Origin: CAWBRT01 sp049519595
GTDB lineage: Bacteria > Acidobacteriota > Terriglobia > Terriglobales > Acidobacteriaceae
NCBI GenBank assembly: GCA_049519595.1
Contig: JBEKQP010000003.1
Span: forward strand, 1-64,000
DNA: 64,000 nucleotides
Direction of reading: 5' to 3'
The notes under the pieces were generated by a model, which saw only the letters and a program-made list of their open reading frames with translations, did not search any database and was not told the DNA's origin. Below, in pieces: positions 34,641 to 43,661 of the stretch (positions are counted from its first letter, which is position 1; every line of letters begins with the position of its first letter). The position numbers and the translations under genes are program-made.

Positions 34641-36587
34641 TTGGTGGCTATTGGTTCAGAGCAAAACGACGCAGATCCGAATCGGCATGAGTCTGGTGAG
34701 GCTGCCCGATCCTTGTTGAATGAAATCGAACTGCATCCCGCCGAGAACCAGCCAATCCAATCGTATGCCGAAGTGAATGCACAACCAGCCGTAGTTTCAG
34801 CTCAAGGCGAAGTGGTCAAGGGTGAAGTTCAAAGTGAAGAGACATATCTCCGTGCCCTATTGGACACCGTTCCAGCGGGAATCTTTGTTGTCGATGCGCA
34901 AACGCGGCGCATCGTGGATATCAACCATCATGCCGTAGAGCTCATCGGCCGGCCAGTAACTCAAATCATCGGTAGCATCTGCAACAGTGTGGTCTGTCCA
35001 GCCAGCGAGAATGAATGTCCCATCCTTGACTTAGGCGAGACCGTGAACCAATCCGAGAGAATTCTTCTTACGGCTGGTGGCGTGCGACTGCCAATTCTTA
35101 AGAGTGTGGTTCCGGCCATAAGAAACGGTCGCAAGGTTTTGGTAGAGAGCTTTGTGAGCATCAGCAACATCAAGGAAGCGGAAGCGCAAGCGGCTAGGGC
35201 AATCAAGGAGCTGGAGGAGGCGAAAAATGCGGCGGAGAAAGCAGCCCTGCAAGACCCGCTAACCAAGTTGCCCAACCGGCGTCTGCTTTATGACCGGCTT
35301 AACCTTTGCCTGCAAATAGCCGAGCGCAATCCTGGCTATCTTTGCGGCTTGCTCTACCTGGACCTGGATGATTTCAAGATCGTCAACGACAGTCTCGGGC
35401 ATCAGGCGGGTGACAAACTGCTTGTGGAAGTTGCCAACCGCCTGGAAAACACCCTGCGCCGGACCGATGTACTCAGTCGCTTTGCCGGAGGGGTAGAACT
35501 CGTGGGGCGCCTGGGCGGTGACGAATTTGCCATCCTTCTCGACAATATCAAGGACGCGAGCGATGCCCTTCGCGTAGCCGACAGAATTGCGGAAAAATTC
35601 CAGGAGCCCTTTCATGTGCGCGGCAGGGATTTGTCAGTTACTGCCAGCATTGGCATCACGACCAGCGCAAGCCGTTATCCTTCGGCGGAAGACATGCTGC
35701 GTGATGCAGACATCGCCATGTATCGGGCTAAGGCTGGCGGACGGGGCAGGCGAGTGGTCTTTGATGAGGCGATGCACCGCCGTGCGGTCGAACGACTGCA
35801 TTTGGAGTCTGAGCTGAGGCAAGCGGTCGAGAGAAAAGAATTCATTGTGTTCTACCAGCCCATCGTCTCTTTGTCCAGCAAGCAGATAGTGGGCTTTGAA
35901 GCTCTTCTGCGCTGGCAATCGCCGCTACGTGGCCTGGTGGAACCGGATGTTTTCATTCCTGTAGCGGAACAGACCGGACTCATTGTTCCCCTTGGTGACT
36001 GGGTCTTGCGTGAAGCCTGTATGCAATTGCGCCGCTGGCAGGAACACTTTATCGAGGAGCTGCCCCTGACCATGAGCGTCAATCTCTCGGCCAGACAATT
36101 TTTGCAATGGGATCTGGTGGCCACCGTGAAGCGGACGCTGCAGGAAACCGGGATCGAAGGGAGCAGCCTGTATCTCGAGTTGACTGAGAGCGTGGCCATG
36201 GGAGAGTCGAAGCGAACCATTCGCACGCTTGAGAAGCTGAAGCATCTGGGTGTGCGGCTAAGCATCGACGACTTTGGTTCTGGATACTCGTCGCTGGACC
36301 AGTTGCACCGACTTTCCGCCGATACCCTCAAAGTCGACCGCCACTTTGTCGCACGCATGACGGCAAACGATCGAAATCACAAAATCGTCAACACAATCAT
36401 CACGCTGGGCCATAACCTGCAAATGAACGTGATCGTTGAAGGAGCCGAAACCACCGAACAGCTTGCTCTCCTTGATGGCATGGCCTGCGATTGCGTGCAA
36501 GGATATGTCTTCTCTAGACCGCTCGATCCCAAAGATCTCGAGGTTTGGATGGAAGCGCGATGTGAGAAAGCCCGCTTGCCGCTTTGA
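34641..36587 (+). CDS. PAS-GGDEF-EAL cyclic-di-GMP enzyme
   Basis: A 648-residue cytosolic signalling protein. The N-terminal PAS domain (about 65-180) has three Cys (C114, C119, C126). GGDEF (about 205-375) has an intact R-L-G-G-D294-E295-F296. EAL (about 390-640) shows E420-A-L and SIDDFGSGYSSLDQL. Both catalytic motifs look active, so it could make and degrade c-di-GMP. The usual product-inhibition RxxD site is missing, and a 9-residue insertion (RFAGGVELVG) precedes GGDEF. Translation begins at a TTG or the adjacent GTG, after GAGAGGG. It is a single gene with no operon partners. Confidence 0.9.
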   Translation: MVAIGSEQNDADPNRHESGEAARSLLNEIELHPAENQPIQSYAEVNAQPAVVSAQGEVVKGEVQSEETYLRALLDTVPAGIFVVDAQTRRIVDINHHAVELIGRPVTQIIGSICNSVVCPASENECPILDLGETVNQSERILLTAGGVRLPILKSVVPAIRNGRKVLVESFVSISNIKEAEAQAARAIKELEEAKNAAEKAALQDPLTKLPNRRLLYDRLNLCLQIAERNPGYLCGLLYLDLDDFKIVNDSLGHQAGDKLLVEVANRLENTLRRTDVLSRFAGGVELVGRLGGDEFAILLDNIKDASDALRVADRIAEKFQEPFHVRGRDLSVTASIGITTSASRYPSAEDMLRDADIAMYRAKAGGRGRRVVFDEAMHRRAVERLHLESELRQAVERKEFIVFYQPIVSLSSKQIVGFEALLRWQSPLRGLVEPDVFIPVAEQTGLIVPLGDWVLREACMQLRRWQEHFIEELPLTMSVNLSARQFLQWDLVATVKRTLQETGIEGSSLYLELTESVAMGESKRTIRTLEKLKHLGVRLSIDDFGSGYSSLDQLHRLSADTLKVDRHFVARMTANDRNHKIVNTIITLGHNLQMNVIVEGAETTEQLALLDGMACDCVQGYVFSRPLDPKDLEVWMEARCEKARLPL

Positions 36588-36779
36588 AGACCTGCAACAG
36601 CATATCGTACAGAGCGAGCGACGAGCGTCCAAATCATAGTGGCTAGCCCACACGCTGTTCGGCAGTCAACGACGCTGCCCTACGCAAAAACCTCATGTGA
36701 CATTAAGAGATGCTTTACGAACTTTTTACGTCCGACTTAGAACTCTTCGCGTCCAATGTAGTGGAACGGAGAATAGCTA

Positions 36780-36944
36780 ATGACGACGACATTTCTTATG
36801 ATACGGCTGATCACGGCAGTCGGTTTGATCGGCATTATTTCCCTGATCAATTGTTTGGCAGCTCTTTTTCAGGAGAAGCGGCCGCATCGTGGCGTCAACG
36901 TGCTTCGCGTGAATTCTGAAACTTGTCCGCGACATTCCAGCTAA
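36780..36944 (+). CDS. Small single-pass membrane peptide, 54 residues
   Basis: ATG 36780 follows ACGGAG by 7 bases and opens a 54-codon frame ending TAA at 36942. Residues 5-30 are strongly hydrophobic (FLMIRLITAVGLIGIISLIN then CLAALF), followed by a basic tail (QEKRPHRGVN). It is too short to score well by codon use and has no recognised relatives. It lies alone between the GGDEF/EAL gene and the dehydratase operon, so a small membrane regulator is possible but unproven. Confidence 0.45.
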   Translation: MTTTFLMIRLITAVGLIGIISLINCLAALFQEKRPHRGVNVLRVNSETCPRHSS

Positions 36945-37023
36945 GCACTTGGTTCCAGACGGAACTCAGGTGGACAATCGTCCCATCTTGCCGGCATTGC
37001 GCTGGTTAAGCGTACTGAAACGA

Positions 37024-38763
37024 TTATTGCCTGTTCGTAGATCCGTTGGTATAAGCGCCAGACATCAGCGATGAGGCCCGATCGGTAAATTGCTGAAGCA
37101 CTCCTTTTCTCCGCTTGCGCAAGGGCAATCGCCACGCAGCCTTCCGTTTGAGAAGCGTTTCTTCAATTTGCTGCGGCGACTTTCTTTGTCCCTCAGTTCC
37201 GACGATGTTCAGTTTCCGGTTCGGAATATCGATTTCGATGAGGTCCCCGTTCTCCACCAGTGCGATCGGTCCGCCATCGACGGCTTCAGGAGAAACATGG
37301 CCGATGCACGGCCCGCTGGTGGCACCCGAGAATCTTCCATCCGTGATGAGCGCCACGCTGCCATTGAGTGAAGCGTCAAAGACAATCGCGTCGGTTGTCA
37401 TCAGCATCTCGGGAGCGCCGGAGCCCTTCGGCCCTTCATATCGAATGAAGATGACATCGCCTGGTTTGATCTTGCCGGAGACGATTGCCTCCTGCGCGAG
37501 TTCTTCCGATTCAAACACGGCCGCGGGACCAACATGATGATGCATGGCAGGAGCGACAGCGGCATATTTGATGACTGAGCCCTCTGGAGCGATATTGCCT
37601 CTGAGAATCGCAATCGAACCTTTCTTCGGCGAATTCTCCGGCTTGCGAATCACCTCTTCCACAGAAACCCTGAAGTTTTCCAGGTATTCATGGCAGTGGC
37701 GGAAAAAGCCGTTATCCCAGAGCTCCTGCAAATTCTCACCCAGCGTCCTGCCGGTCACGGTCATTACATTCAGATCCAAATGATCCCTGATCAGCCATTG
37801 GACCATGGGAATTCCGCCGGCAAACCAAAGCAGTTCGGTCACGAATTTTCCGCTCGGCTGAATGTTGGTGAGATAAGGTATCTCGCGGCTGGCGCGGTCG
37901 AACGTTTCCGGTTCCAGCACCCATCCCAGTTCGTGTGCGATGGCCGGAAGATGAATCGTTGCATTCGTGCTGCCAGCGATAGCTGCATGCACCTTGATGG
38001 CGTTTTCGAAGCTGGCGCGAGTTAGGACCTGGGAGGCCGTGATTCCTTTAGCTGCCAGTTCCAGGATTTGCCCGCCTGCGACGCGAGCAAGCCGGCCGAT
38101 TTCAGCAAACGTCGCCGGCATCAGCGCGCTGCCGGGCAAGGCCATACCGAGTGCCTCGGACATGCATTGCATGGTGCTCGCCGTTCCCATGAACTGACAG
38201 GCGCCCACCGTGGGGCAACCAGATCGCTGATAGTGCAGAATCTCCGTTTCGGGGATTTCTCCTTTTTTCCAGGCCGCCGACAAGGCGCCGCACTTCGCGG
38301 AGGTGCTCATGCCAGGCGCGGGGCGCATCGAGCCTCCGGGAATGTGAATGGCGGGAATGTCCATGCGGGCCGCCGCCATCAGATGAGCGGGAATAGATTT
38401 GTCGCAACTGGATATCAGTATCATGCCATCCCAGGGAATGACCGAGGCGTGCAACTCAACCATGTTGGCTATGGCCTCCCTGGATGCCAGTATGTAATTC
38501 ATGCCCTCGTGCCCTTGGCCCCAGCCGTCACAAATATCTGTCACATGATGCCGCGCGGCCCTGCCTCCAGCTTCGTGCACCCCCATGGATGCTTCGTCAT
38601 TGAGGGTATTCAAGTGAAAGCTGCCGGGGTGGCTTTCTCCCCAAACATCGTCGACAAGGATGTGCGGCTTGGCGGTGTCCTGTTCCGACCAGTTCATACC
38701 CATTCGCAATGCATCTACTTGCGACCACAGGTCGCGGGCTGGACGGCATTTCTGTGTGCTCAT
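37024..38763 (-). CDS. IlvD/Edd-family sugar-acid dehydratase
   Basis: A 579-residue Fe-S dehydratase. Cluster Cys are seen in ISSCDKSIPAH and in the SGCPTVGACQFMGTA segment; the latter with GACQFM is typical of sugar-acid (arabonate, xylonate or gluconate-type) dehydratases as well as IlvD. The frame runs to 38796, but ATG 38763 follows AAGGAGGAGCG and is the real start. It is 29 bases downstream of the LarA-like gene and faces, across a control region, an MFS transporter and an enolase-superfamily dehydratase. That context favours a hexonate or pentonate substrate over branched-chain amino acid synthesis. Confidence 0.88.
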   Translation of the reverse strand: MSTQKCRPARDLWSQVDALRMGMNWSEQDTAKPHILVDDVWGESHPGSFHLNTLNDEASMGVHEAGGRAARHHVTDICDGWGQGHEGMNYILASREAIANMVELHASVIPWDGMILISSCDKSIPAHLMAAARMDIPAIHIPGGSMRPAPGMSTSAKCGALSAAWKKGEIPETEILHYQRSGCPTVGACQFMGTASTMQCMSEALGMALPGSALMPATFAEIGRLARVAGGQILELAAKGITASQVLTRASFENAIKVHAAIAGSTNATIHLPAIAHELGWVLEPETFDRASREIPYLTNIQPSGKFVTELLWFAGGIPMVQWLIRDHLDLNVMTVTGRTLGENLQELWDNGFFRHCHEYLENFRVSVEEVIRKPENSPKKGSIAILRGNIAPEGSVIKYAAVAPAMHHHVGPAAVFESEELAQEAIVSGKIKPGDVIFIRYEGPKGSGAPEMLMTTDAIVFDASLNGSVALITDGRFSGATSGPCIGHVSPEAVDGGPIALVENGDLIEIDIPNRKLNIVGTEGQRKSPQQIEETLLKRKAAWRLPLRKRRKGVLQQFTDRASSLMSGAYTNGSTNRQ

Positions 38764-38792
38764 CGCTCCTCCTTGTTGCAGATTATTCTCGG

Positions 38793-40091
38793 TCATGCAA
38801 TGGTCTCAATCTCAACCGGCTGGTCCATCAGGTTTCCCGCCGCGTCAAAAGTCATCTCGGCAGGCGAACCAATCACTTCGATCTGCGGCTTCGTCGCGGC
38901 TTCATCCAGCAACGATTCAGAAATGTAGATTTCTCCAACGCGCAACGTGTCCTTGATGCGGACGACTCTGGCCTGGCTGAGATCCAGCGCATTACAGGTC
39001 TTCATGGCGGCAAGGATCGCATCGCGATCATCCTCAAGAATGATGGGCAGCCTGCCCGGCGACGCCACGGTAGAGGTCAGACAGTTGGCGTAGACCATCG
39101 GGAAATCTATCTTGTTAACCAGCTTGCGGGTCGTGAACTCGGCTTGGCCAATGCCGTTCGCGTTGCCGTGAGTCGCTTCCGTCAGGTCGAGCATCACCAG
39201 CTTGGAAACCTTCGGCCCGCCCGATGCAAAAGGCGTCGGATAGCGGCCCATAATATTAGGATCGGCGCCGTCGCCGGAGATGTCCTTCCCAATCTGGTCG
39301 ATGATCAGCACGTCGATTGGGTCGAAGCAGATGCGAGCCATGCTGGCTTTGGCCTCCAACAAGAGCGCGCTATCGGTCTCCATCAATTCGGCGGCGGGGA
39401 TGGCGACGATCTTCGCGATGCGATCATAGGCGTTTTCCACTGTGGCCACCCCGAACAGGATCGGCGCTTTGGCAAGGGTGATTCGCGCCATGGCAGGGAT
39501 GAACTCCGCCGCGAAGCCAAAACCGTAAGCGTGACACGATTCGGCGCCCTTCTGTTTGCCGAGGCCGATCGTGATCATCTTCGCGACGCCGCTTTCATTG
39601 GGCCCGCGGAAAGCGGTATGCGGTTTGACGCGGTTGATGACCACGATCCCGTCCGCCTCGTAGGCGTATTTATCCATATAGACCGGCAAGCCAACCGGCA
39701 GCCGCCCGAGTTCCACGACTTCCATGGATGACAGAATCTCGCATCCGGCGCTGGCCTCGGTCACTCCCAGGTTCGCCAGGACTTCTTTCTGACCTTCGGC
39801 GGTTGCTCCACCATGGCTCCCCATGGCAGGCACAATGAACGGGTGGCCACCGCGGCATTTGATTTCTTCCGCCGTGACGCGTGTCAGTGTAGGAATTTCT
39901 GCGACACCCCTGCTGCCAACCGCAATTGCAATGCGCATGCCGGGCTTAATGCGGTCGCCAACCCCAGGTTTGCTCAGTTGCTCACGCAAACTAGCGGGCA
40001 CATCCTTGATTTCGGCATCGGGGAAGTTCTGGCGAACCTTCACCATTCGTGGCAGGGGAATGCCCCGAAGTAATTCTTTGATGATATCCAT
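38793..40091 (-). CDS. LarA-like (DUF2088) lactate-racemase-family protein
   Basis: A 432-residue protein of the lactate racemase N-domain family. The conserved GSHGGATAEGQKEVL loop and an INRVKPHTAFRGPNESGVAK segment match the larger DUF2088 group. True LarA needs a nickel-pincer cofactor made by LarB/C/E, and none is present here, so the protein may be a LarA homologue with another substrate or may import maturation in trans. It begins the leftward dehydratase operon (GGAGAG lies before the ATG at 40091). A role in interconverting sugar-acid or hydroxy-acid stereoisomers fits the context but is inferred. Confidence 0.82.
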   Translation of the reverse strand: MDIIKELLRGIPLPRMVKVRQNFPDAEIKDVPASLREQLSKPGVGDRIKPGMRIAIAVGSRGVAEIPTLTRVTAEEIKCRGGHPFIVPAMGSHGGATAEGQKEVLANLGVTEASAGCEILSSMEVVELGRLPVGLPVYMDKYAYEADGIVVINRVKPHTAFRGPNESGVAKMITIGLGKQKGAESCHAYGFGFAAEFIPAMARITLAKAPILFGVATVENAYDRIAKIVAIPAAELMETDSALLLEAKASMARICFDPIDVLIIDQIGKDISGDGADPNIMGRYPTPFASGGPKVSKLVMLDLTEATHGNANGIGQAEFTTRKLVNKIDFPMVYANCLTSTVASPGRLPIILEDDRDAILAAMKTCNALDLSQARVVRIKDTLRVGEIYISESLLDEAATKPQIEVIGSPAEMTFDAAGNLMDQPVEIETIA

Positions 40092-40128
40092 AGATTATGC
40101 TCTCCAGAACTTCTCAATAAACACGTCG

Positions 40129-40148
40129 CCGTTGACATAGTACAACGG
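40129..40148. promoter_or_regulatory. Candidate operator in the sugar-acid divergent promoter region
   Basis: CCGTTG (40129-40134) and CAACGG (40143-40148) are perfect inverted repeats with an 8-base spacer, close to the LarA-like start. The design resembles GntR- or LacI-type operators. The rest of the 313-base gap (40092-40404) has no gene, and AT-rich stretches near 40220-40260 could hold the rightward promoter. No dedicated regulator gene is adjacent. Confidence 0.4.
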
Positions 40149-40404
40149 ACTCGCCGCTCAGGATCCTACAGCCGCCGGATGCTGCGAGCAAGCTTCTTCG
40201 CCAGGAAACTTACATATTGGAACTTATTGAGTCAAATGGTATTTTAGTCGCTCATGCGCGCACGTAAAGCTAAAGATCGTCAAACGGTGGCACGGGGCTT
40301 CTGCCTCTGGGTGGCCAGAAGTTGCTGCCCGGCTTGCGGATCCTGGAGGCCGCCGCGAATGAAGCACCCGGCAGAAGCAATTCGATGACTGATGGAGGAA
40401 TATT

Positions 40405-41745
40405 ATGACCGACGAAATGCGGGAGAGAAAAATCATCAACAAGGTTACCTGGAGGCTCATCCCGTTCTTGGTGCTGGCCTATCTTTTGTGCTATATCGAC
40501 CGCACAAATCTGGGGTTCGCAGCCCTCACCATGAACAAGGAACTCGGCTTTACCGCGACCATTTTCGGTTGGGGTGCGGGCATCTTTTTTATAGGTTATT
40601 TCTTTTTCGAGGTCCCCAGTAACCTTGCCCTGGAAAAATTCGGCGCTCGCATTTGGATCGCCAGAATCATGATTACCTGGGGCATCATATCGGCTGCCAT
40701 GGCTATGGTAGCCGGCAATATGAGCTTTCTCGTCACACGATTTCTGCTGGGTGCGGCGGAAGCGGGATTCTTTCCAGGCATCGTTTTCTATCTGACCTAT
40801 TGGTTCCCGGAGCGCCACCGGGCGGTTGTTTTGTCGCGCTTCATGTTCGCACAGCCAATTGCGCTGATGGTTGGTTCGGCTCTTTCCGGAACGATTCTCA
40901 AACTAAACGGCTTCCTGGGAGTTGCCGGCTGGAAGTGGCTGTTTGTGCTGGAAGGCGTTCCGTCGGTCATCTTGGGCTTCATCACCTTTTTCTATCTGAC
41001 TGACAAACCGGCCCAGGCCACGTGGCTTGACGCCGACGAACGGCAATGGCTGCAGGCACAGGTCGACGAAGAGCGCGCCAAAGTGGAGTCAGTGCGCAAG
41101 TATAGCTTCTGGGAGTCGCTTACCCACCCTAAGGTCCTGTTGCTTGGTCTTGTGTATGTCGGCCTTGTGATGTGCAATTACGGCGTCAGTCTGTGGCTGC
41201 CGCAAATGGTGAAGGCGCTCGGCAATTTCTCCAGCTCGCAAATTGGTTTGATCGTCGCCATCCCCTATGTTGCCGCTGCAATCGGAATGTTGATTATCGG
41301 CTATACTTCGGACCGCACGAGAGAGCGCAAGTATCATCAAATTGTTGCCATGCTGATGGCCGGCCTGGGGCTGCTCGGTAGCGCCGTTTTCAGCTCTACG
41401 AACGTAGTGTTGACGATCTTTTGTCTCTCCATCGCCGCCATCGGCTTCTTTGCCGCATTGCCTATCTTCTGGATACTTCCTTCGGCTTTCTTAACGGGCA
41501 GCTCGGCAGCGGCCGGCATCGCGCTGATTAATTCCATCGGCAACCTTGGCGGCTTCTTGGGACCGTTTGGCGTCGGCTGGATCAAAGATTACACCGGCGG
41601 CTATACCGCCGGGTTGGTGTGCCTTGGCTTGGGCGTCCTGCTCGCAGCCGCACTGGCGTATGCGATCTGGGTGCAGATCGAGCGCGTCAAGCGGCTCTCC
41701 ACGCCTCCTGATCCGAAACACTTGACGGCGTCGCAAAAGGGATAG
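40405..41745 (+). CDS. MFS transporter, anion:cation symporter (sugar-acid) type
   Basis: A 446-residue membrane protein with 12 predicted helices. The ACS-family markers RTNLGFAALTMNKELGF after TM1 and the G-A-A-E-A-G-F-F-P-G motif (LGAAEAGFFPGIVFYLTYWF) in TM4 are typical of galactonate, glucarate, tartrate or phthalate importers. GGAGGAAT lies 3 bases before the ATG. It heads a rightward pair with the enolase-superfamily enzyme and faces the dehydratase/LarA-like pair, so all four probably serve one acid. Substrate identity is not determined. Confidence 0.9.
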   Translation: MTDEMRERKIINKVTWRLIPFLVLAYLLCYIDRTNLGFAALTMNKELGFTATIFGWGAGIFFIGYFFFEVPSNLALEKFGARIWIARIMITWGIISAAMAMVAGNMSFLVTRFLLGAAEAGFFPGIVFYLTYWFPERHRAVVLSRFMFAQPIALMVGSALSGTILKLNGFLGVAGWKWLFVLEGVPSVILGFITFFYLTDKPAQATWLDADERQWLQAQVDEERAKVESVRKYSFWESLTHPKVLLLGLVYVGLVMCNYGVSLWLPQMVKALGNFSSSQIGLIVAIPYVAAAIGMLIIGYTSDRTRERKYHQIVAMLMAGLGLLGSAVFSSTNVVLTIFCLSIAAIGFFAALPIFWILPSAFLTGSSAAAGIALINSIGNLGGFLGPFGVGWIKDYTGGYTAGLVCLGLGVLLAAALAYAIWVQIERVKRLSTPPDPKHLTASQKG

Positions 41746-41792
41746 AAAGGCTGTAGCGCGATTAGGTTTCTTGCACGTAGAAAGAGAACTCG

Positions 41793-42941
41793 ATGAAGAT
41801 CACGAAGGTCGAGACATTTATTGCCGGTAATCCCTGGAAGAACTGGTTGTTTGTGAAAGTCCACACGGATGAAGGCGTTCACGGCATCGGCGAAGGTACG
41901 CTCAACGGTTTCGCCAAGACCGTGGAAGCGGCCATTCATGAACTCAGCCATCTGGTGATCGGACACGATCCTTTCAATACCGAAATGCTGGCCTTAAAGC
42001 TATTCAGAGACGTGTACTCCGACGGCGGACAAATCCAGGGTTCGGCGCTCGCCGCAGTGGAGATGGCGTGCTGGGATATTATTGGCAAGGCGTGTGGGCA
42101 GCCGCTGTACAAGCTGATTGGCGGGCGCAATCACGATAAGCTGCGAGTGTACGCGAATGGATGGTATCGGGGCCCACGTACTCCGGAAAGTTATCACGAG
42201 AAAGCCAAACTGGTGAAAGCGCGCGGGTATACTGCGCTAAAGTTTGATCCGTTTGGAAATGCATGGCGCACCGTTGAACCGGCGGACTTCGATCTTGCAA
42301 TCTCGATCATCAGGGCGGTTCGGGATGCGGTCGGCCCCGAGGTTGACATCCTGGTCGAGGGGCACAACCGTTTCAGTGTCCATACCGCGCTGCAGTTTGC
42401 GGAGGCGATGGCGCCGTATCGCCCGGCGTGGTTTGAAACCCCGGTGCCACCTCAGAGAATTTCATCGATTGTTGAAGTAGCTAAGCGGAGCCCTGTTCCC
42501 ATTTCGTGCGGCGAAGATTATTACTGCCGCGAGCAATTCCTCGAACTGCTCAGTCACGATGCAGTTCATATCATCCAGTTAGAGCCGCAGTGGCTTGGCA
42601 TTTCCGCGGCGAAGCAGATTGCCGGAATGGTGCACGCCGCCAATGGAGTGACTGCCCCGCACAGCGCGCAAGGGCCAATTTGTTCCATCGCCTGTGCGCA
42701 CCTTAATATGGCGACCCCGAACTTTTTTATTCATGAGATTTTTGACGAGTTCAACGATCCATGGGAGGAAAAGTTGCTCACGAATCCGATGAAGGTTCAC
42801 AACGGCTATATCCAACCTCCAGAGGGTCCGGGGCTAGGGACGGATTTGAATATCGAGGAAATCATGAAGCATCCCTACAACGTCGGGAATTGGCTGCCGC
42901 TTTTCCGCCAAGGGTGGGAGAAAAGAGAAGCTAACCACTGA
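41793..42941 (+). CDS. Mandelate racemase / enolase-superfamily sugar-acid dehydratase
   Basis: A 382-residue enolase-superfamily protein with an N-terminal capping domain and a barrel. Candidate catalytic and metal residues lie in ALKFDPFG (Lys), DILVEGHNRFS, WFETPVPP and CGEDYYC, and the general base His is in APHSAQG. The layout is closest to galactonate dehydratase-type members. It lies 47 bases after the MFS transporter on the same strand. Dehydration of an aldonate to a 2-keto-3-deoxy acid is inferred. An aldolase and kinase that would finish such a pathway are not in the window. Confidence 0.88.
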   Translation: MKITKVETFIAGNPWKNWLFVKVHTDEGVHGIGEGTLNGFAKTVEAAIHELSHLVIGHDPFNTEMLALKLFRDVYSDGGQIQGSALAAVEMACWDIIGKACGQPLYKLIGGRNHDKLRVYANGWYRGPRTPESYHEKAKLVKARGYTALKFDPFGNAWRTVEPADFDLAISIIRAVRDAVGPEVDILVEGHNRFSVHTALQFAEAMAPYRPAWFETPVPPQRISSIVEVAKRSPVPISCGEDYYCREQFLELLSHDAVHIIQLEPQWLGISAAKQIAGMVHAANGVTAPHSAQGPICSIACAHLNMATPNFFIHEIFDEFNDPWEEKLLTNPMKVHNGYIQPPEGPGLGTDLNIEEIMKHPYNVGNWLPLFRQGWEKREANH

Positions 42942-43008
42942 ATTTGTGAAACAGGGAACGCGTGGCGCGGTTGACCTCGATTGTTGAGGGAAAAACAACG
43001 TCAGTCAA

Positions 43009-43488
43009 TCAAATATCCAGCGCCAATTCGGTTGTTTTGCGCACTGTACGCAAGGCAAACGAAGACTGGACGCGCAGTACCCCAGGCAGGCCGGTAAGTT
43101 TCTCATGGACGCGCATGTAATCCGAGTTGTCCTTGATGATCACCCGCAATAGATAATCGAAATCGCCTGACATGAGATAACACTCCATGACCTCCGGTAC
43201 GGCGGCGACCGTCTTTTCGAACTGCTGCAGCTTCTCCTTCTGCTGCCCCTCCAGGGTAAGCCTGACAAACACGTTGCCCGGTTTGCCGACAGCGGCCTGA
43301 TTGATCAGCATTACATATCGATCGATAATGCCGCTCTGTTCCAGCAAACGCACACGGCGCAGGCAGGCAGATTCGGAAAGTCCGACCTGGTCGGCAAGCT
43401 GTACATTTGACAAGCGGCCATCTTTCTGCAGCACCCTGAGAATGGCGCGATCGATCTTATCAATCTCATAGACCGGCATATTCTGCAT
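43009..43488 (-). CDS. Lrp/AsnC-family transcriptional regulator
   Basis: A 159-residue DNA-binding regulator. The helix-turn-helix is at about residues 10-55 (DRAILRVLQKDGRLSNVQLA; SESACLRRVRLLEQSG) and the RAM ligand-binding domain is at about 65-150. It is divergent from alanine dehydrogenase with 173 bases between, which strongly suggests that it is the AldR/Lrp-type activator of that gene, responding to alanine. Auto-regulation through the same region is likely. This is a classic arrangement. Confidence 0.93.
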   Translation of the reverse strand: MQNMPVYEIDKIDRAILRVLQKDGRLSNVQLADQVGLSESACLRRVRLLEQSGIIDRYVMLINQAAVGKPGNVFVRLTLEGQQKEKLQQFEKTVAAVPEVMECYLMSGDFDYLLRVIIKDNSDYMRVHEKLTGLPGVLRVQSSFALRTVRKTTELALDI

Positions 43489-43661
43489 ATAAATCCTTAA
43501 TTATTAAAATAATCTATCAATATCTCCGATTATAGTCGAATCTTTGCAAGATAAATTATGACTTTCTTTGTTAGGCTCTAAGCCGTGATGTATTACGTGT
43601 GCTGCCTGCTCAGCAAGTACAACACCACAGTCAGACAATTCAGACAATAAGGAGATAGAAC
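43489..43661. promoter_or_regulatory. Lrp-ald divergent control region
   Basis: AT-rich and markedly different from the surrounding GC-rich DNA. It has a perfect ATTATT-AA-AATAAT palindrome (43500-43513), GATT-N7-AATC (about 43529-43543) and a further A+T tract, all candidates for multiple Lrp-type sites. AAGGAG lies before the ald ATG. Confidence 0.5.
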
